A stretch of DNA of 64,000 nt, from NCBI GenBank assembly GCA_011800805.1, contig MPNW01000018.1, positions 206,281-270,280 on the forward strand. The letters are read 5' to 3'. The notes under the pieces are model-generated. The model searched no databases. It was given only the letters and a program-made list of their open reading frames with translations, and was not told the DNA's origin. Positions 1 through 11,638 of the stretch are shown here, piece by piece; the stretch's first letter is position 1; every line of letters starts with the position of its first letter. The position numbers and the translations under genes are program-made. The stretch comes from Hirudo medicinalis. Taxonomy: Eukaryota > Annelida > Clitellata > Hirudinida > Hirudinidae.

Positions 1-584
1 GTGTGGGCTTGGTTTATATACTTTTTACATTAATTGAATGAACTATTTTTTTTAAACCAAAATTTGGATGTATTATTTTACATAGAAATAAAATTCGAAA
101 GTTATTTTCATAATCTGATGATAAATTACTTGTATTCCGTCAGTAGACACTTACATATTGGTAAGAAATCTAGCTAAAAGAAAGTCTTTAAGCTAGATGA
201 AGTTAGCAGACAATAATGGAAAACAAATATGTAGACAAATGTTCATTTATTATTATATTATTTGTATTTATAAAATTGTTTTGTTACAGTTTTATTATTA
301 TAACATCACGTGCCTTATCGATAAAATTGTTTATTTTTGGATTTATCAGATAGTTTGTATTGTTGTCACTAGTCACTAGAACATGAAGAAAGTTGAACAT
401 GAACTTCTAGTTGACTAGAAGAAACTGAGTTTATTATATTCAAATATAATTCATATTTATTGTTTTACATCAAAAATAATGTAATAAACCATTTTTCTGT
501 TTTTCAATATTCTTTATATACTTAATTTGTTTCATAATCTGATGATAAATTATTTTAATAATTTAATAATAATATAACATCATA

Positions 585-730
585 CAGCTCAGTCCCGCTC
601 GATCCCGGCGGAAAACCAGCGTGGCGTTCGTGCGGGTCCCGATCAAGGTTTCTTTCAGACAATGTATTCTGCCATATACCGTTGAGCTGACCGTCTTCAG
701 ACCCGTCCCTTTTTTTTTGCTGGGATCCCA
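585..730. repeat. GC-rich island, probable transposon fragment
   Basis: About 145 bases of GC- and CpG-rich sequence, including CCCGCTCGATCCCGGCGG, stand out sharply from the AT-rich flanks and end in a run of T. No open frame that I recognise crosses it. The isolated composition suggests an inserted repeat, possibly a retroelement end, but I could not match it to a family. Confidence 0.3.
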
Positions 731-837
731 TTATATCAAGCGGAAACTATAATAATAGTTGCTAAATATTTGTGCAAAGAAAATAGCCAATATTTGCAAT
801 GTATTCTAAAAAATAAATGAATCGTCATGTTTGGCCT

Positions 838-1026
838 GTTTTCCATCTGGAATCGCAAATTCTCCGCAGACCATGCAACCGACACTGACCTTCTTCAAAA
901 TTTGTAATGCAATGATCCTCTTGCTCGTTCCTTAAATCTAGAGGCCTATCAGAAGGAGGCAGATATAACTTGCTTCCTAAATTTTGTAAATGACCCATAC
1001 GTCTTCAAAGCTCTGCTTAAATCATA
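838..1026 (+). pseudogene. Possible decayed coding fragment
   Basis: One forward frame reads with a protein-like texture, for example LARSLNLEAYQKEADITCFL, and is interrupted by a TAA at about 907. No family is recognised, no start is visible, and the frame ends in a stop at about 1024-1026. It may be a gene relic, a piece of a mobile element or chance. Confidence 0.2.
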
Positions 1027-1464
1027 ACAGTAATGGCCATTACCTCGACCGGTCGAAGTTAAACTTATTTCGTCTGAAAAACAATACTGACCTTTATAAT
1101 AAAAGTTATATTTTGTCTAATTAAGACAATGCTAAATGCGCTCTTTCTTGAGCAACGGGATCTTTTGATGATATTGATATTTCGATATTTTGTTTGTTTT
1201 TTTTATTCTTCTTAAAATTAATTCTTCATTCCCACTGTTACTCGTTGCAAATTTAATGAGTAACAAATTTGTTGAGTTAAAAAATTTTCCCTTATGGAGG
1301 CTCACAAAATTTTAAGGTATAAAATTCATGTTTCGAAAAAACGTGGCGCTCGTGAAGAATTGCGACCATTGACTATCATCATAAATGTAAACCGCCCATA
1401 CTTAGCGTGTGTAACTTGGGGGAAAGAACCGGTGTTTCTGTGCATCTAAATAGATTTATAAATA

Positions 1465-2672
1465 ATGGAGGATAGCTGGAGATACGGGAGATATTTATCG
1501 TTAATATATCAATTAGCGGTATTTTCTTTCTATTCGTTTACATTTATTGCTGATACCAATCTCCAAAGAACATATGCTCAAAGTTCTTTTGTAGGAAGAT
1601 GGGAATATTTGACATATTGGAATTTTGTAAGTCTATGTATTAATGAGAAATTATAAAAATCACTTTAATCAATATTGTCCTTATTTGTTTTCACAGCTCT
1701 TCCAAACCATATACTTTTTCATCTCCTTTGGAAAAACATTATTCAAATATGAAAAGCCAAATCTTTATTGGAATGTATTTTTGGCTGGAATCGTATTTCC
1801 GTTGTGCATGGTATCTTTCTATCTATATACTTTGCTTTCATGCCTAAATCATTTGCAATAGAAACATTTTAGTGGTCTTGAAGTTCTGTTGAACATATGC
1901 CACTCTAATCAAACTCTGTATTGTTATCATTATTTTAGAGCTACTTTTGGTAGTTTTCAAATTTATTCATTAATATTTAATGGTTGTTGTTTAACTTCAT
2001 TTGCAGTTTGTGAATATTGTGTTTTGGATCTTATATTTTATTGATAGAGAGATGATCTTGCCTGAAGTTCTAGATGCTGTTTATCCTATGTGGATAAACC
2101 ATGTCCAAGTTGGTCCACATTAAAAATAAATTGCTTTTATGCTGTTTGACCTATAAAATTGTTCTTCAAGCACACAGCTATTGTGCCAATTCTTCTCATT
2201 GAAAGATTTTTAATGAGAAGTCAGTATCCAGATTCTAGGAATGGACTGAAGGGGACATTGTTTTTTGGAGTCATATATCTCTTCTGGTATTAAATTTCTT
2301 CTGTTCTTGAGTTTTAGTGCATGACTTTTCGATGTCTAATTTCAGGATGACCATACTAGCTCATTATAATGGCTCATGGGCTTATCCATTTCTTGATATT
2401 TTAAGTTGGCCAGGACGAATTGTTTTTTTTATGATAAGTGGCTTGTTAATGGTTGGATTTTATTTTCTGGGGGCACATGTGAACAAACTCTTTTGGGGTG
2501 AGATTTTTGTTGTTTCTAAATTCTTAACTTTTATATTGTGCCATGTTTAAAGAGAACAAATATAGCAATAAAATGTGGAAAAATTATACTTATACAAAAT
2601 TCGTTTTCAGGCAATGAATCTGTTGGAAGCTGTACGAATAAAGCTGCTAAGAGGTTAAAGAAATATAACTGA
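1465..2672 (+). CDS. AIG1/ADTRP-family transmembrane hydrolase
   Basis: A six-exon gene for a protein of about 235 residues, close to human AIG1 and ADTRP. Exons by eye: 1465-1626, 1697-1810, 2007-2108, 2171-2286, 2346-2497 and 2611-2672; the phases agree throughout and the introns are GT-AG. This family of polytopic membrane proteins hydrolyses fatty-acid esters of hydroxy fatty acids using a threonine and a histidine. The candidate threonine is residue 50 in RWEYLTYWNF; the candidate histidine is residue 127 in WINHVQHTAIVP. The exon 3 to exon 4 junction falls immediately before that histidine. Hydrophobic stretches run through every exon but the last, which gives a short basic tail. The start is the first ATG of the frame, after AATA. 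Function is inferred from the family; AIG1 and ADTRP cannot be told apart here. Confidence 0.85.
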
Positions 2673-3145
2673 CTGCTCAGATAATTCCATTGAATGGTTT
2701 TTGACTTCTTATGCATATTACTTTTTAATTAGTTTGCTTTACAAAGCAATGGTTATTTATTGGAATAATAAATTCACTCAATAAGGTTATATGAAATCTA
2801 GTTTTCAGATGAACAAACATTTATTGGAAGTGATAAAAGTAATGAATGTAGCTATTTTTATCATATGAAGAGCATAGAAACAAAATGAAAAGCCAATGGT
2901 TAGTCTTAAGGAAGTGCTTACTTTTGCTGTCAGACTGGATTAAATTGGGACTGGATTAAATTTTAATTAACAGTATAATCTTTAAATTAAAAACTGAGCA
3001 TTCAAATTTATTCAGGAGTCTTGAGTGAATGCTTAAGTCAACCTTGAGTCTAATTTTTGTGTATGAAATGTCACGAAGTTAATAATATTAATAATAATAA
3101 TAATGATTAATATCAGTTAATTTGTAATGTGCCATTTGCATAGCA

Positions 3146-3355
3146 TCAGAGGTGCCTTGTGTGTTTGTTGCCTTCATGTTGGTTTTTGAAGAGGTGGGTC
3201 CTCAGGTGACATTTGAAGAGCTCTGGAGATGGTTGAACTCTTATTGCATTATTTGTTCTTACATTCTTTCTGGTAATCCATTCCAGGCAGCAGGAGAGGC
3301 ATATGAGAAGCCTCTGGGGGTGAGGGACGACTTGTTGACTGGTTGGCATAATTAA
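3146..3355 (-). repeat. Possible 3' end of a LINE ORF
   Basis: On the minus strand a 67-residue frame ends in a stretch reading ELFKCHLRTHLFKNQHEG. Many non-LTR retrotransposon polymerase ORFs end in a similar F-K-x-x-L-K-T-x-L-F sequence. No polymerase motif is left upstream. The reading is tentative because the motif is short. Confidence 0.3.
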
Positions 3356-3398
3356 ATGGTGGAAAATGAACGAAGACCAGGCGTGGCGACGGAGAATA

Positions 3399-3420
3399 AG
3401 ATAGATAGATAGATAGATAA
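3399..3420 (+). repeat. GATA microsatellite
   Basis: Tandem copies of the tetranucleotide GATA, about five in a row. No function is implied. Confidence 0.8.
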
Positions 3421-4340
3421 GATAATAGTGTTTCTATTGCAATTAGGGGAAGATGGGTAAAATGGGGGTAACCGAGCAAAATTGGAAATTTTCAGAGCAT
3501 CAAATCATCCCAGCGGTGATTGGCTATGTTATATCAAAAGATGGCCCCACCACTAAAAATTTATTAATTATTTATTTCATTATTCATTAATTATTTATTA
3601 AATTTATTATTAATTACAATTTTCATCTGCAGCGGATATAGTTTGTAGGGAGTAAATACATTTTGGGATCGACGTTGATCTTATTTTTGAATGTAAGATA
3701 TTTAGGACACTGCCCTAACAATAAGTAATATAAATTTAAAAAAATATCCTATAATTAAAATATCTTATTGACTACAAGATTGCTTAGATCTACTTTAGAT
3801 ATTTTTTTGCTTGGACTTGTTTTCTGTACCCTTATCAAAGAGGCAAATGGGGTACCGTTGGCGGGCAAACTGAAGTGCTACCTTACATTGCTTGTAATTT
3901 CTATTTTTGGAGGTCTTTTCAAAAGCTCACGCAGAGAATTGGTCATTAAACGGATATAATTATTTTAAAATGCAGATTTGCAGTTACTTCGAATGGGCGA
4001 ATTTACTCCACTTAGACGTTCATTCATTCGATTTCAAAAGCGAGCAGAACGACGAGATATACGACGTCGATAGGTCTTTATTTACTATTATTTTTTTTTT
4101 TAATTTGTAAATGTTAAATGTCGTTATGAGGTTTTATTTTGGAAACATATTTTTTTTAAAGCCAGATGCTTCTATTGACTGCTTTCCCCAATAACTTGAT
4201 ATTATATTTGAAATGTTTAAGATGAATCAGAAACAAGAACATTCTTTCTCAAATTAATTTGGTGGATTTTTATTTATTTAATCACGAATTGAGAACGAAT
4301 TCATGAAATGATTATGCCCTTCAAGAGCATGAATAATTTT

Positions 4341-6142
4341 TTAAAACACGTAAGGCAAAATCTTATATGGAACCCTTCTGCAATATTCAGTCCAATATTT
4401 TCCGTACTTGTCTCTACATTTTGTATCGTCTCTGAAGGTTCTGTGCACCAAAAGAATGAAAAGGAAAGAGAAGTATGAATATGGCATAACGTGACTAAAA
4501 CCACAAGGAATTGACCAGCAAGCAGCCAGAATGAGTTCTGGCAGGTAATGGAAATGTCTTGATAGTCCCCAAAAACCTGCAGTTGTCATTATTTCTAATA
4601 TTTAAAACTAATCTTCAATCACTTAAACATTATTCGATAATTGGCAGTGATACCTTATACACAAATTTGAAACATTTCAACCCACCTGAAACGAGTAGTA
4701 TGCTGCTTTTTGTTTTTCCTCCGGAAACGTATTCTGCCTCGATAATCTGAGCCCCCTTTCCCCATATAGTGCACTTTCCACCCGTCCGCCTTGCTTCTTG
4801 TTTTTGAAAATCGGCCCAATAGTTAACACAGCAACTCCAGAGGCCGATTATTAAGACGACCATAGAACTGACGTTTCCAAGGCTCTCGCTGCACGATGCC
4901 AGATAAAGGCTCACCTAGAGAATTGGATGCATTGAAACTATTGATTTCGTTATGATTGCCTCGACATGAATCTACTTTATAATTACCTATAGAAGAAATA
5001 ATAAAGATCCTCCTTTTATCATATTATTTGTGCAATTAAACATCAACTTTAGAAGTTAATTACCCCAACGTACCGATGCATAAAGGCCAGGTATGAAGAC
5101 CAAACATCCCCAACAGATGTAGAAGCCCGCATGGTCCAACATAATGTCTATTGTGCTCATGTAACCAACTTCCCACAAAAAGAATTTAACAAAGTAGACA
5201 GTTTGGAGAATGGTTGATGTCCAAACTCCAGGCACAAATCCGTATGATTCGAAGTTCTTCAATGCGAAGATTATGACGAGCAGACTCCAAACAGTCATTC
5301 CAAATCGGCAATTCGTCAGCACCTTGTATACATTACGAAATCATTTAGAAATAGAATTATTTAGAATTAGATATGTCGTTTGAAATTACGGAACTTACTT
5401 TAATATCAACTCCGCATATTTGGGGATAAAGTTCAGTGCCCCAGTAATAATCAAAGAAAATGTTACCACTGCTCCCACTATCCGACGTGGATGGATAATA
5501 GTAGCCTTTGAAACAAAGAAGTACGCAAAGTGTGATGCTTAAAATGTTGAGAGACGTTAAAACCTGATCGAAATGGTCATAAACAGTTGTAATGCTATAG
5601 GAAGTTAGAAAACGCAAGGCCAGTGCTATAACAGAGAAGATGAATAAGGTAATCACATAACAACAAAAACCATTGTCCTTGTAAATAGGTTGATTGCCTT
5701 TTTGAGTTATGGGACCGTAAACGATCTTTCCAGGAACAAATTTCATCAACAACACCTGGAAAGCGATATATAGGAAGAGGAATGTGTATACGATGGGATT
5801 CAAGAAATTGATGTTCTTTAAAATTCCATAAAGAGTAGCGAATAGACCGCGTTGAATGAACTCGTAACACAAAACACTGAAACTTCCTCCACAGTGAGTC
5901 GACGTGTACCACAGTACAGTTACGAAAACTGGACAGGTTATGACTAGAAAGACCGGTGCGAAGGTACGCAGGAAAAACTTTTTCAAAAGCTTTTCTTCAT
6001 CGACTCGAACAATCATATTTGCATCATTATCTCCTGAACTTCTATCCGCATTGAGCCATCTTTGTTTGACACCATAAGTGAGAGAGGAATTTGTTAAAGC
6101 GCTAAATCGATTCCCGTCACTAGGTGATCTTTCATCTTCCAT
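4341..6142 (-). CDS. DHCR7: 7-dehydrocholesterol reductase
   Basis: A four-exon minus-strand gene encoding about 485 residues; human DHCR7 has 475. Exons: 6142-5399, 5322-5074, 4914-4686 and 4576-4341. The enzyme is an endoplasmic-reticulum membrane protein that uses NADPH to reduce the C7-C8 double bond of 7-dehydrocholesterol, the last step of one cholesterol route. Family marks seen: a sterol-reductase block reading FKGYYYPSTSDSGSSGNIFF, the segment STIDIMLDHAGFY, then CTIWGKGAQIIEAEY and LLVSGGFWGLSRHFHY, and the C-terminal signature KYWTEYCRRVPYKILPYVF. Multiple hydrophobic segments agree with the polytopic fold. The start is taken at ATG 6142 because the longer frame to 6178 begins with TTG. 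The closest alternative is another member of the ERG4/ERG24 family; the whole-length match favours DHCR7. It diverges from no close neighbour and has no visible defect. Confidence 0.9.
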
Positions 6143-6639
6143 TTTTATGTCTTCGGAATAAATATCAATATTTAACAATTTTGATTTAAAAATAAAATAT
6201 ATGAATCAATTCGAATGGCAAATAAGTCTGAATATACATGTAGACGGAAAATAAGTTATTTAGAGACAAACTGATACAGATAAGCAGAATTTAAGTTTTG
6301 GATAAATGAGAAATTAAGCGATTATAATCATCTTATTGGTTGGCTTTTAAAATTACAATCATAACCGGATGACGTGGATTTAATAAACATTATAAACTTT
6401 CTAATTTCTTTACTTTCAATTAAATATAATATTTTAAACCTCAAATTTCAATATTTGATTTATTGAGTTCTTCTCAGCAAATAATTCGACTTCAAAAACA
6501 TTTTTAAAATGTATAAAATGGCTCCGCTATAGGAGCTTAGACGTATCATGATTAGGTTCTATTAAGGCAAATAGATCCAGGATTTATTACCGAATTGAAA
6601 TTTAATTGAAACGGAAGCGCTTGTGTGGACGCAGAACAT
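6143..6639. other. AT-rich gap upstream of DHCR7
   Basis: This is the presumed promoter and 5' leader side of the reductase gene. I see no gene, no clear TATA element and no repeat. Confidence 0.5.
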
Positions 6640-7440
6640 ATAATTATAATGTCGCAGCCGACGGATTCTGGTGAAGCTGACGGTACCGTGGGAGGACAGA
6701 CTTGAATATAGCAATGCGCTCAAGGCGGAAAATTATGTAGATCTGTCGATGGGCTTGGAAGCGAAAGGCTACAGGACATACCTCTTCCCCATCGAAGTTG
6801 GCGCAAGGGGCATAGTCGGCAGGTCGACTTATGCTTTCCTCGCTAAGATTGGATTGTCTAGCCGAGAAAGAACAAAGACTATTGCAAGGATGTCTGAGGC
6901 TATAGAAGCGGCTTCGTTCTGGATCTGGCAAATGAGAACCCAGAAAAAGTCTTCCGAAGCCCCTGCATGAAAACCGGAGAAAACCGTCGATCTACGGTGT
7001 CAATGGTCCACCGAAACGACGGACCCAATTCCTTGGCCTAGAGATGCGGTATTGTTGGAAAAACTAGGCTGACCGCGGGCTCTCAAATCACTGGGGCGGA
7101 CGCGATCGACACAAGAAGGTCAAAGAGAGCCTCGCATAGTCGAAGGTTGCCAGCTTCCAAACGGTGCAGTAAGAGATATAAAGAAGTCAATGAGAGCTTT
7201 CATAGTCGTTCCATTCCATGCAGTAATGATCGGAAGAAGGCCAGCTAGAGTCTCGCATAGCCGAAAATAGCTTAGTGTCCGGAAGGAAAACCGACAGGGA
7301 CATCCGGCTGATCAACGGATGCGGTCCGTCCACAGAAAACGTAAGGAGATTCATAGGGCCAAAACGTTTGAAGACGGGGAAACTCCTCTAAAGATCCCTG
7401 TCAGAGCTCCAAGGCGGAGCATTAAGAAACAATTCAATTA
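6640..7440 (+). mobile_element. Retroelement 3' part, C-terminal ORF plus repeats
   Basis: An 800-base island that is much less AT-rich than its flanks. The open frame from about 6671 to 6970 reads KLTVPWEDRLEYSNALKAEN and later FPIEVGARGIVGRSTYAFL, ending in a W-I-W segment. From memory, a very similar C-terminal block (ELTVPWE, PIEVG) follows the reverse transcriptase in a family of animal retroelements; I cannot give the clade. The polymerase itself is absent, so this is a 5'-truncated copy. After the stop, related segments starting AAGAAGGTCAAAGAGAG recur at about 7113, 7181 and 7235. Confidence 0.55.
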
Positions 7441-10256
7441 GTAGCCCCTCCGAGCAGTTTGCTGGAGACAAACAACTATTTGAAGATTGCAGTCATTAAA
7501 ATTGATTTTTAATGTAATTATCCACCATTATGTTCGTATTCAATGTATGAACTAATTTGTAATTATTTACATATTAATCCGTTAATTCGCAAGTAATAAA
7601 TAATAAATAAAATTTTCTAAAATTGAATTGAAAATAGCATTTGCGTCCATAGGAGGAGCAAAAAAGTGTGAAACAGCTTCGCAATTTGAGAGATTTGATT
7701 GCTACTTTGGACAAGCAAAAAGAAACCTCAGTTAATCTAATTAAAGTCGACTAATTTTTCTTTTAGAGTCATTGCTCGAATGTTCAATCAAAACGTATTT
7801 ATAATTAAATCCAATCAACCTTCTTTTATAAGGAGTTCGTGAATTAAATCTAGATGTTTATTATTTCCTAATAATTTGAGCTTATTCCCCAATTAATACC
7901 ACCTACCGTTTGCGACCGGGAAAATATTCCGTCTCAAAAATGAAATGAAACAAATTATTAAAAACAAAACAATCCCCTCCTACCTCTAATAGCTTGAGCC
8001 GCTGAGGCGAGATATGGCGATGCCTCCTGGGCAAAGGCTTTATACAACAGGCAAATCCGCATAACTATCTCACATCTCACTGCCCTGCTAAGCTTGGTTT
8101 TAGATACATCACGCGATGTTTATTTACCCATGTTGTTTTAGCTTAATGACATACATTGATATCTTACGCTAATAATACTATTTAACGGTGTTACTTAACA
8201 TTTGTTGGTCTTTCTTGCATGATTAATTAAAGTTAATTTTGTGAATTATCTCACAGAGTACGCAAACCGTGTCGTAACAAACATCTGTCAACATCCCATC
8301 AAACCCTGACTCAGAAAACATCTTTAGAAAAGCCAACCAACAATCGCTTGATTTATAAACAAAATCGTTGTCCAAATGGTCGTATTGTTGATCATGATAA
8401 ATGAATGTTTATTATATAATAATAATTTATTACAAACAAGCGGATCTTTTCTATAAGTTGAGTTATTCTTAGAGTGAAAATTGACTTGCTTGAAACTAAG
8501 CATAAGACTTTTTAAGCGAGACTTCATTTCAAGTTAACAAGGTTTAGAGTAAAATCTCGCTCAACTTTGATAATTCTTATATATAAATCTTGGCCGCCGA
8601 GAGGGGACGCAGTAATTTTTTTGTGGCCCGCCCGGGTTTTAAAATATTAAAATATTGCACGATTTTTTTCCATTAACCAAATTAACATAAAATAGGGACC
8701 TGTGGCAGCTATGCCAGTGGGCCTAACATTTCTGTCGGCGGCCCTGCAAATAGTTAAAATCAAGTATTTATATAATAAAAAAAGCAAAATATATCATATT
8801 AAATTAAATGTACCAGTCTGTAAGCTTTCGATGTTGATCTACTTGAGTTTAATTAATTTCTTCTAGATATGAAAAATGATTGAAGGTCACACCACTGACA
8901 AAAAATTGTTGTAAAGAGGCAGATGAGGCAAATCTGTACCAAATTCCGGTGTTGCTCGAACTATTATTTCATCAGATGCAAAACAAAATTCAAACTGGAT
9001 GATCCTCGGAGTCACTGGTTTTATTGGAAAGATCTCAGAATTGAAAAGGAAACATTAGACAAATTCTTGGAGAATCACAAAAGAAGAAATTTCAGTCAAA
9101 TCAGAAGACAATATAATCGTCTTGAGAAGAATTGAATCAAAATTACGTAAAAATGTGTTTACCGATTGTAAGATTCTTCAAGTGGATAAAAAGTGGAAAT
9201 CACTTTTTAATAAACCATATTTAAACGTTCTTTAGTATAATATTTCATGCTTTTCAGTAATTTTCTCCGGTGTTTCATATGCAGTGACTTGCTTGGGACG
9301 CACCGGGTGAAACCAATATAAATAATACAAAGGTCACAGAGCAGATGAAAGCTTTTTGCAAACCCTCTTGAAAATTTGACTCAAGAATTAGTCATTTACT
9401 TGCTGCCTGTAATTTTACGCTTGACTTCTACCCTTACTTTTGCACTGATATACTTGAGGAAGCTAATGCAGTGCTTGTAAAAAGGTTACAAACACCCTTT
9501 AATTTTAGCATAACTCCTTAAATATTGAACTGACCAAAGCCAAATCTGGAAGTTAAATGTGTATTCTGATGTTAAACAGTTACGCCAAATTTCTTTGCTA
9601 TTGAACAAACGATGGTTGGAAATTTATCAAAACTTCCTTTTCAGGCCGCGAAAAAAGTTTAAAAGCACTTTCGAAAAATTCAATTTGGAAAATTTTTCTG
9701 CACAACTTTTTCAAGGTATTTTTTGTTAACCAAGGCTTTCAAAAGCCTCTCATAATTAAATATTCCATCATTATACAAGTAGTCGCAGACAATCTTGCAT
9801 CCAATTTCAAACTTGTTATAATTCGATTTGCTGCAATATTTTCCCTGAAAACTTCAGAAAGTATTTTTTGAATCTATGGTGTGAGTTTTTTAGGTCTTCC
9901 AAACACATATTTCGCTCCATAGCATTTGAATCATGTAAAATTGTAAAAATCAACATGAAAATTTCTATTTAATTGCGTCGCAATCATTTTGTGAAGGAAA
10001 GTTTATGTGTTGATGTCTGAAATTTTCATCTTTCTGTACAGCTGATATTCCACCTATCATCCGTGATAAAAATAATATTTACTAAAATATTAAACCGAAA
10101 TACTATTTATATACTTTTTCTGAGCAAGTATTATTTAATGACATTAATTATGAAATGGACATTCCATTCAACTGGTTTTCTCTAAATATGTAAATTATCA
10201 ACTTGAAAAAAACAAACTACATTTTATTTCAAAACCCAAATAAGAATCTTGGTTGT
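7441..10256. other. Intergenic, AT-rich with one GC-rich repeat
   Basis: No gene could be supported. A dispersed repeat sits at 8588-8745 (listed separately). The 70-residue frame at 8923-9135 is lysine- and arginine-rich and unrecognised; it has no splice context that I trust. The remainder is low-GC sequence without obvious structure. Confidence 0.5.
8588..8745 (+). repeat. Dispersed GC-rich repeat, copy 1
   Basis: The sequence starting GGCCGCCGAGAGGGGACGC, continuing through CCCGGGTTTTAAAATATT and a CCATTA-CCAAATT block to a GGGCC end, has a diverged second copy at about 30397-30540. The order of blocks is the same in both, so they are members of one interspersed family. No coding potential is seen. 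Confidence 0.55.
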
Positions 10257-10900
10257 GACTACCATTTATATGTTAATGGCACCGTCATCAGTCGTTTAAC
10301 CTCTTGTAGATTTTTGGGCATCTTGTTGGACGAAAATATTACTCGGATAGATCACATTAATTTCATTTAATCCAAAGTTTCTAAAAATGTCGGTAATTTG
10401 TCTCTTATCACCGGCTTCATTGATATACAAACTTCACTCATTCTTTACTATTCTCTTATCCATCCATCATATTGTAATATTGCTTGGGCGTCCAATTACC
10501 CAATTTAAGTTTAAAATTATTACATACTATTCAAACAAGATCATTTCCATCTTCATCTTTTATCATCAACACGGCCCTTGTTTATTAGCAACAAAATTCT
10601 TAATATTTATCAACTAAATGTATTTCAAGTAGGCTTGTTTATATACAAATATTCCCATAATATGTTGCCTGCCTTTTTTGATGGCTACTTTAAACGTGTA
10701 TGTGACTTACATTCTTACGTAATATCAATAACTTTCGTTCAGATTCCACACAGACAACTTTGAAATCATTTTTCATCAAATGCTCAGCTTCTCGGATTTA
10801 TCTTAATATACCGATTGAAATTAAGTCATCCATCTCGACCTCAATTTTCAATCGTTTATATAAATCACATTTACTTATATTATTTACATAATAATGATTC
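10257..10900 (+). pseudogene. Decayed LINE reverse-transcriptase C-terminus
   Basis: Spliced across frameshifts and stops, the forward strand reads like the end of a non-LTR retrotransposon polymerase: CRFLGILLDENITRIDHINF, then VSKNVG, then ILYYSLIHPSYCNIAW, then LNIYQLNVFQVGLFIYKYSH. Blocks of this form (FLGI.LDE..W..HI, YYSLI.P...Y, KIL.I..L...Q...FMYKY) follow the catalytic YADD in CR1/L2-like elements. Several stops show it is dead. The catalytic part is not present here. Confidence 0.65.
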
Positions 10901-11638
10901 ATTGATTTATTTATGCAAAACTACTCTTTTATTTTCACATTTACTTGCATAATTGTATAATATAAAAAGTTGTGTAGCTTCTATGTGTTTGTACAAATTT
11001 TGAATTTTATGAATTGTGAATTTTGGTTTCTGTTTTTCATGTGTAAGATGACTTCAAGAAATTAATAAATTAAATTAAATGATAATGTGGTTCTTTTGAA
11101 GAAGCTTGCAAAAGTTTTCTAATGGTTATATCGTCGTAAACATAAAGTGCTTCTAGGGTCAGATCAAATGAACTCAGTAAACCCTTCCCGCAAAAGTATC
11201 TCAAAACTATTTGAACACCATGAACAGTAGTCGTCTGTCTGTGTAATGAGGAAATACAAAATATTGATTAGACATGACCTATATTTTAGAAGATATTGCC
11301 ATTTTTTCATAGGCGCCCTACTTTTAAAATTTAGATTTTTCCGCAAATCGGCCATAACTATCGTTGCAAATAAGAATCCAAATAATTTTTTGGTGGATTT
11401 GTTCGCCTTGTTATAACTTATTAAATATTCTAAAAATGAATATTTTGTTGCTCTAATTCCTTATATATACGTTAAAGTTGAAGAATGACCTACAATTATG
11501 AGACATTAATTATTAAAATTGATTACAAGTTAAAATTTTAATTTGCGGTTCCTATATGATTCGAGCGAGCCAGCTGAAGCCTGCGATCAACTTCTTCAAT
11601 TTTTCAGTTCGTGTCTAGTTCCCGGCGATTGTCTGAAA
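10901..11638. other. AT-rich gap before the acetyltransferase
   Basis: No gene is seen. The last hundred bases are an open frame in phase with the acetyltransferase but contain no earlier ATG and are taken as its 5' leader. Confidence 0.5.

Larger units (their letters stand above)
1..1464. other. AT-rich intergenic DNA, left edge
   Basis: No complete gene is visible. A 22-base sequence beginning TTCATAATCTGATG occurs identically at 107-128 and 531-552. An imperfect hairpin has arms at 369-381 and 405-418. A GC-rich island sits at 585-730 and a possible decayed coding fragment at about 838-1026; both are listed separately. The last 100 bases contain the presumed 5' leader of the AIG1-like gene. 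Confidence 0.6.
2673..4340. other. Intergenic: repeat relics, no clear gene
   Basis: AATAAA-like signals lie near 2765, shortly after the AIG1-like stop. The region then holds a possible LINE tail on the minus strand (3146-3355), a GATA microsatellite (about 3399-3420) and a short dispersed motif near 3444-3470. The rest, 3480-4340, is AT-rich; short frames at 3768-4110 look like chance. Confidence 0.5.

Noticed and set aside
6143..6178. Upstream extension of the DHCR7 frame
   Set aside because: The extension starts with TTG; the first ATG is at 6142.
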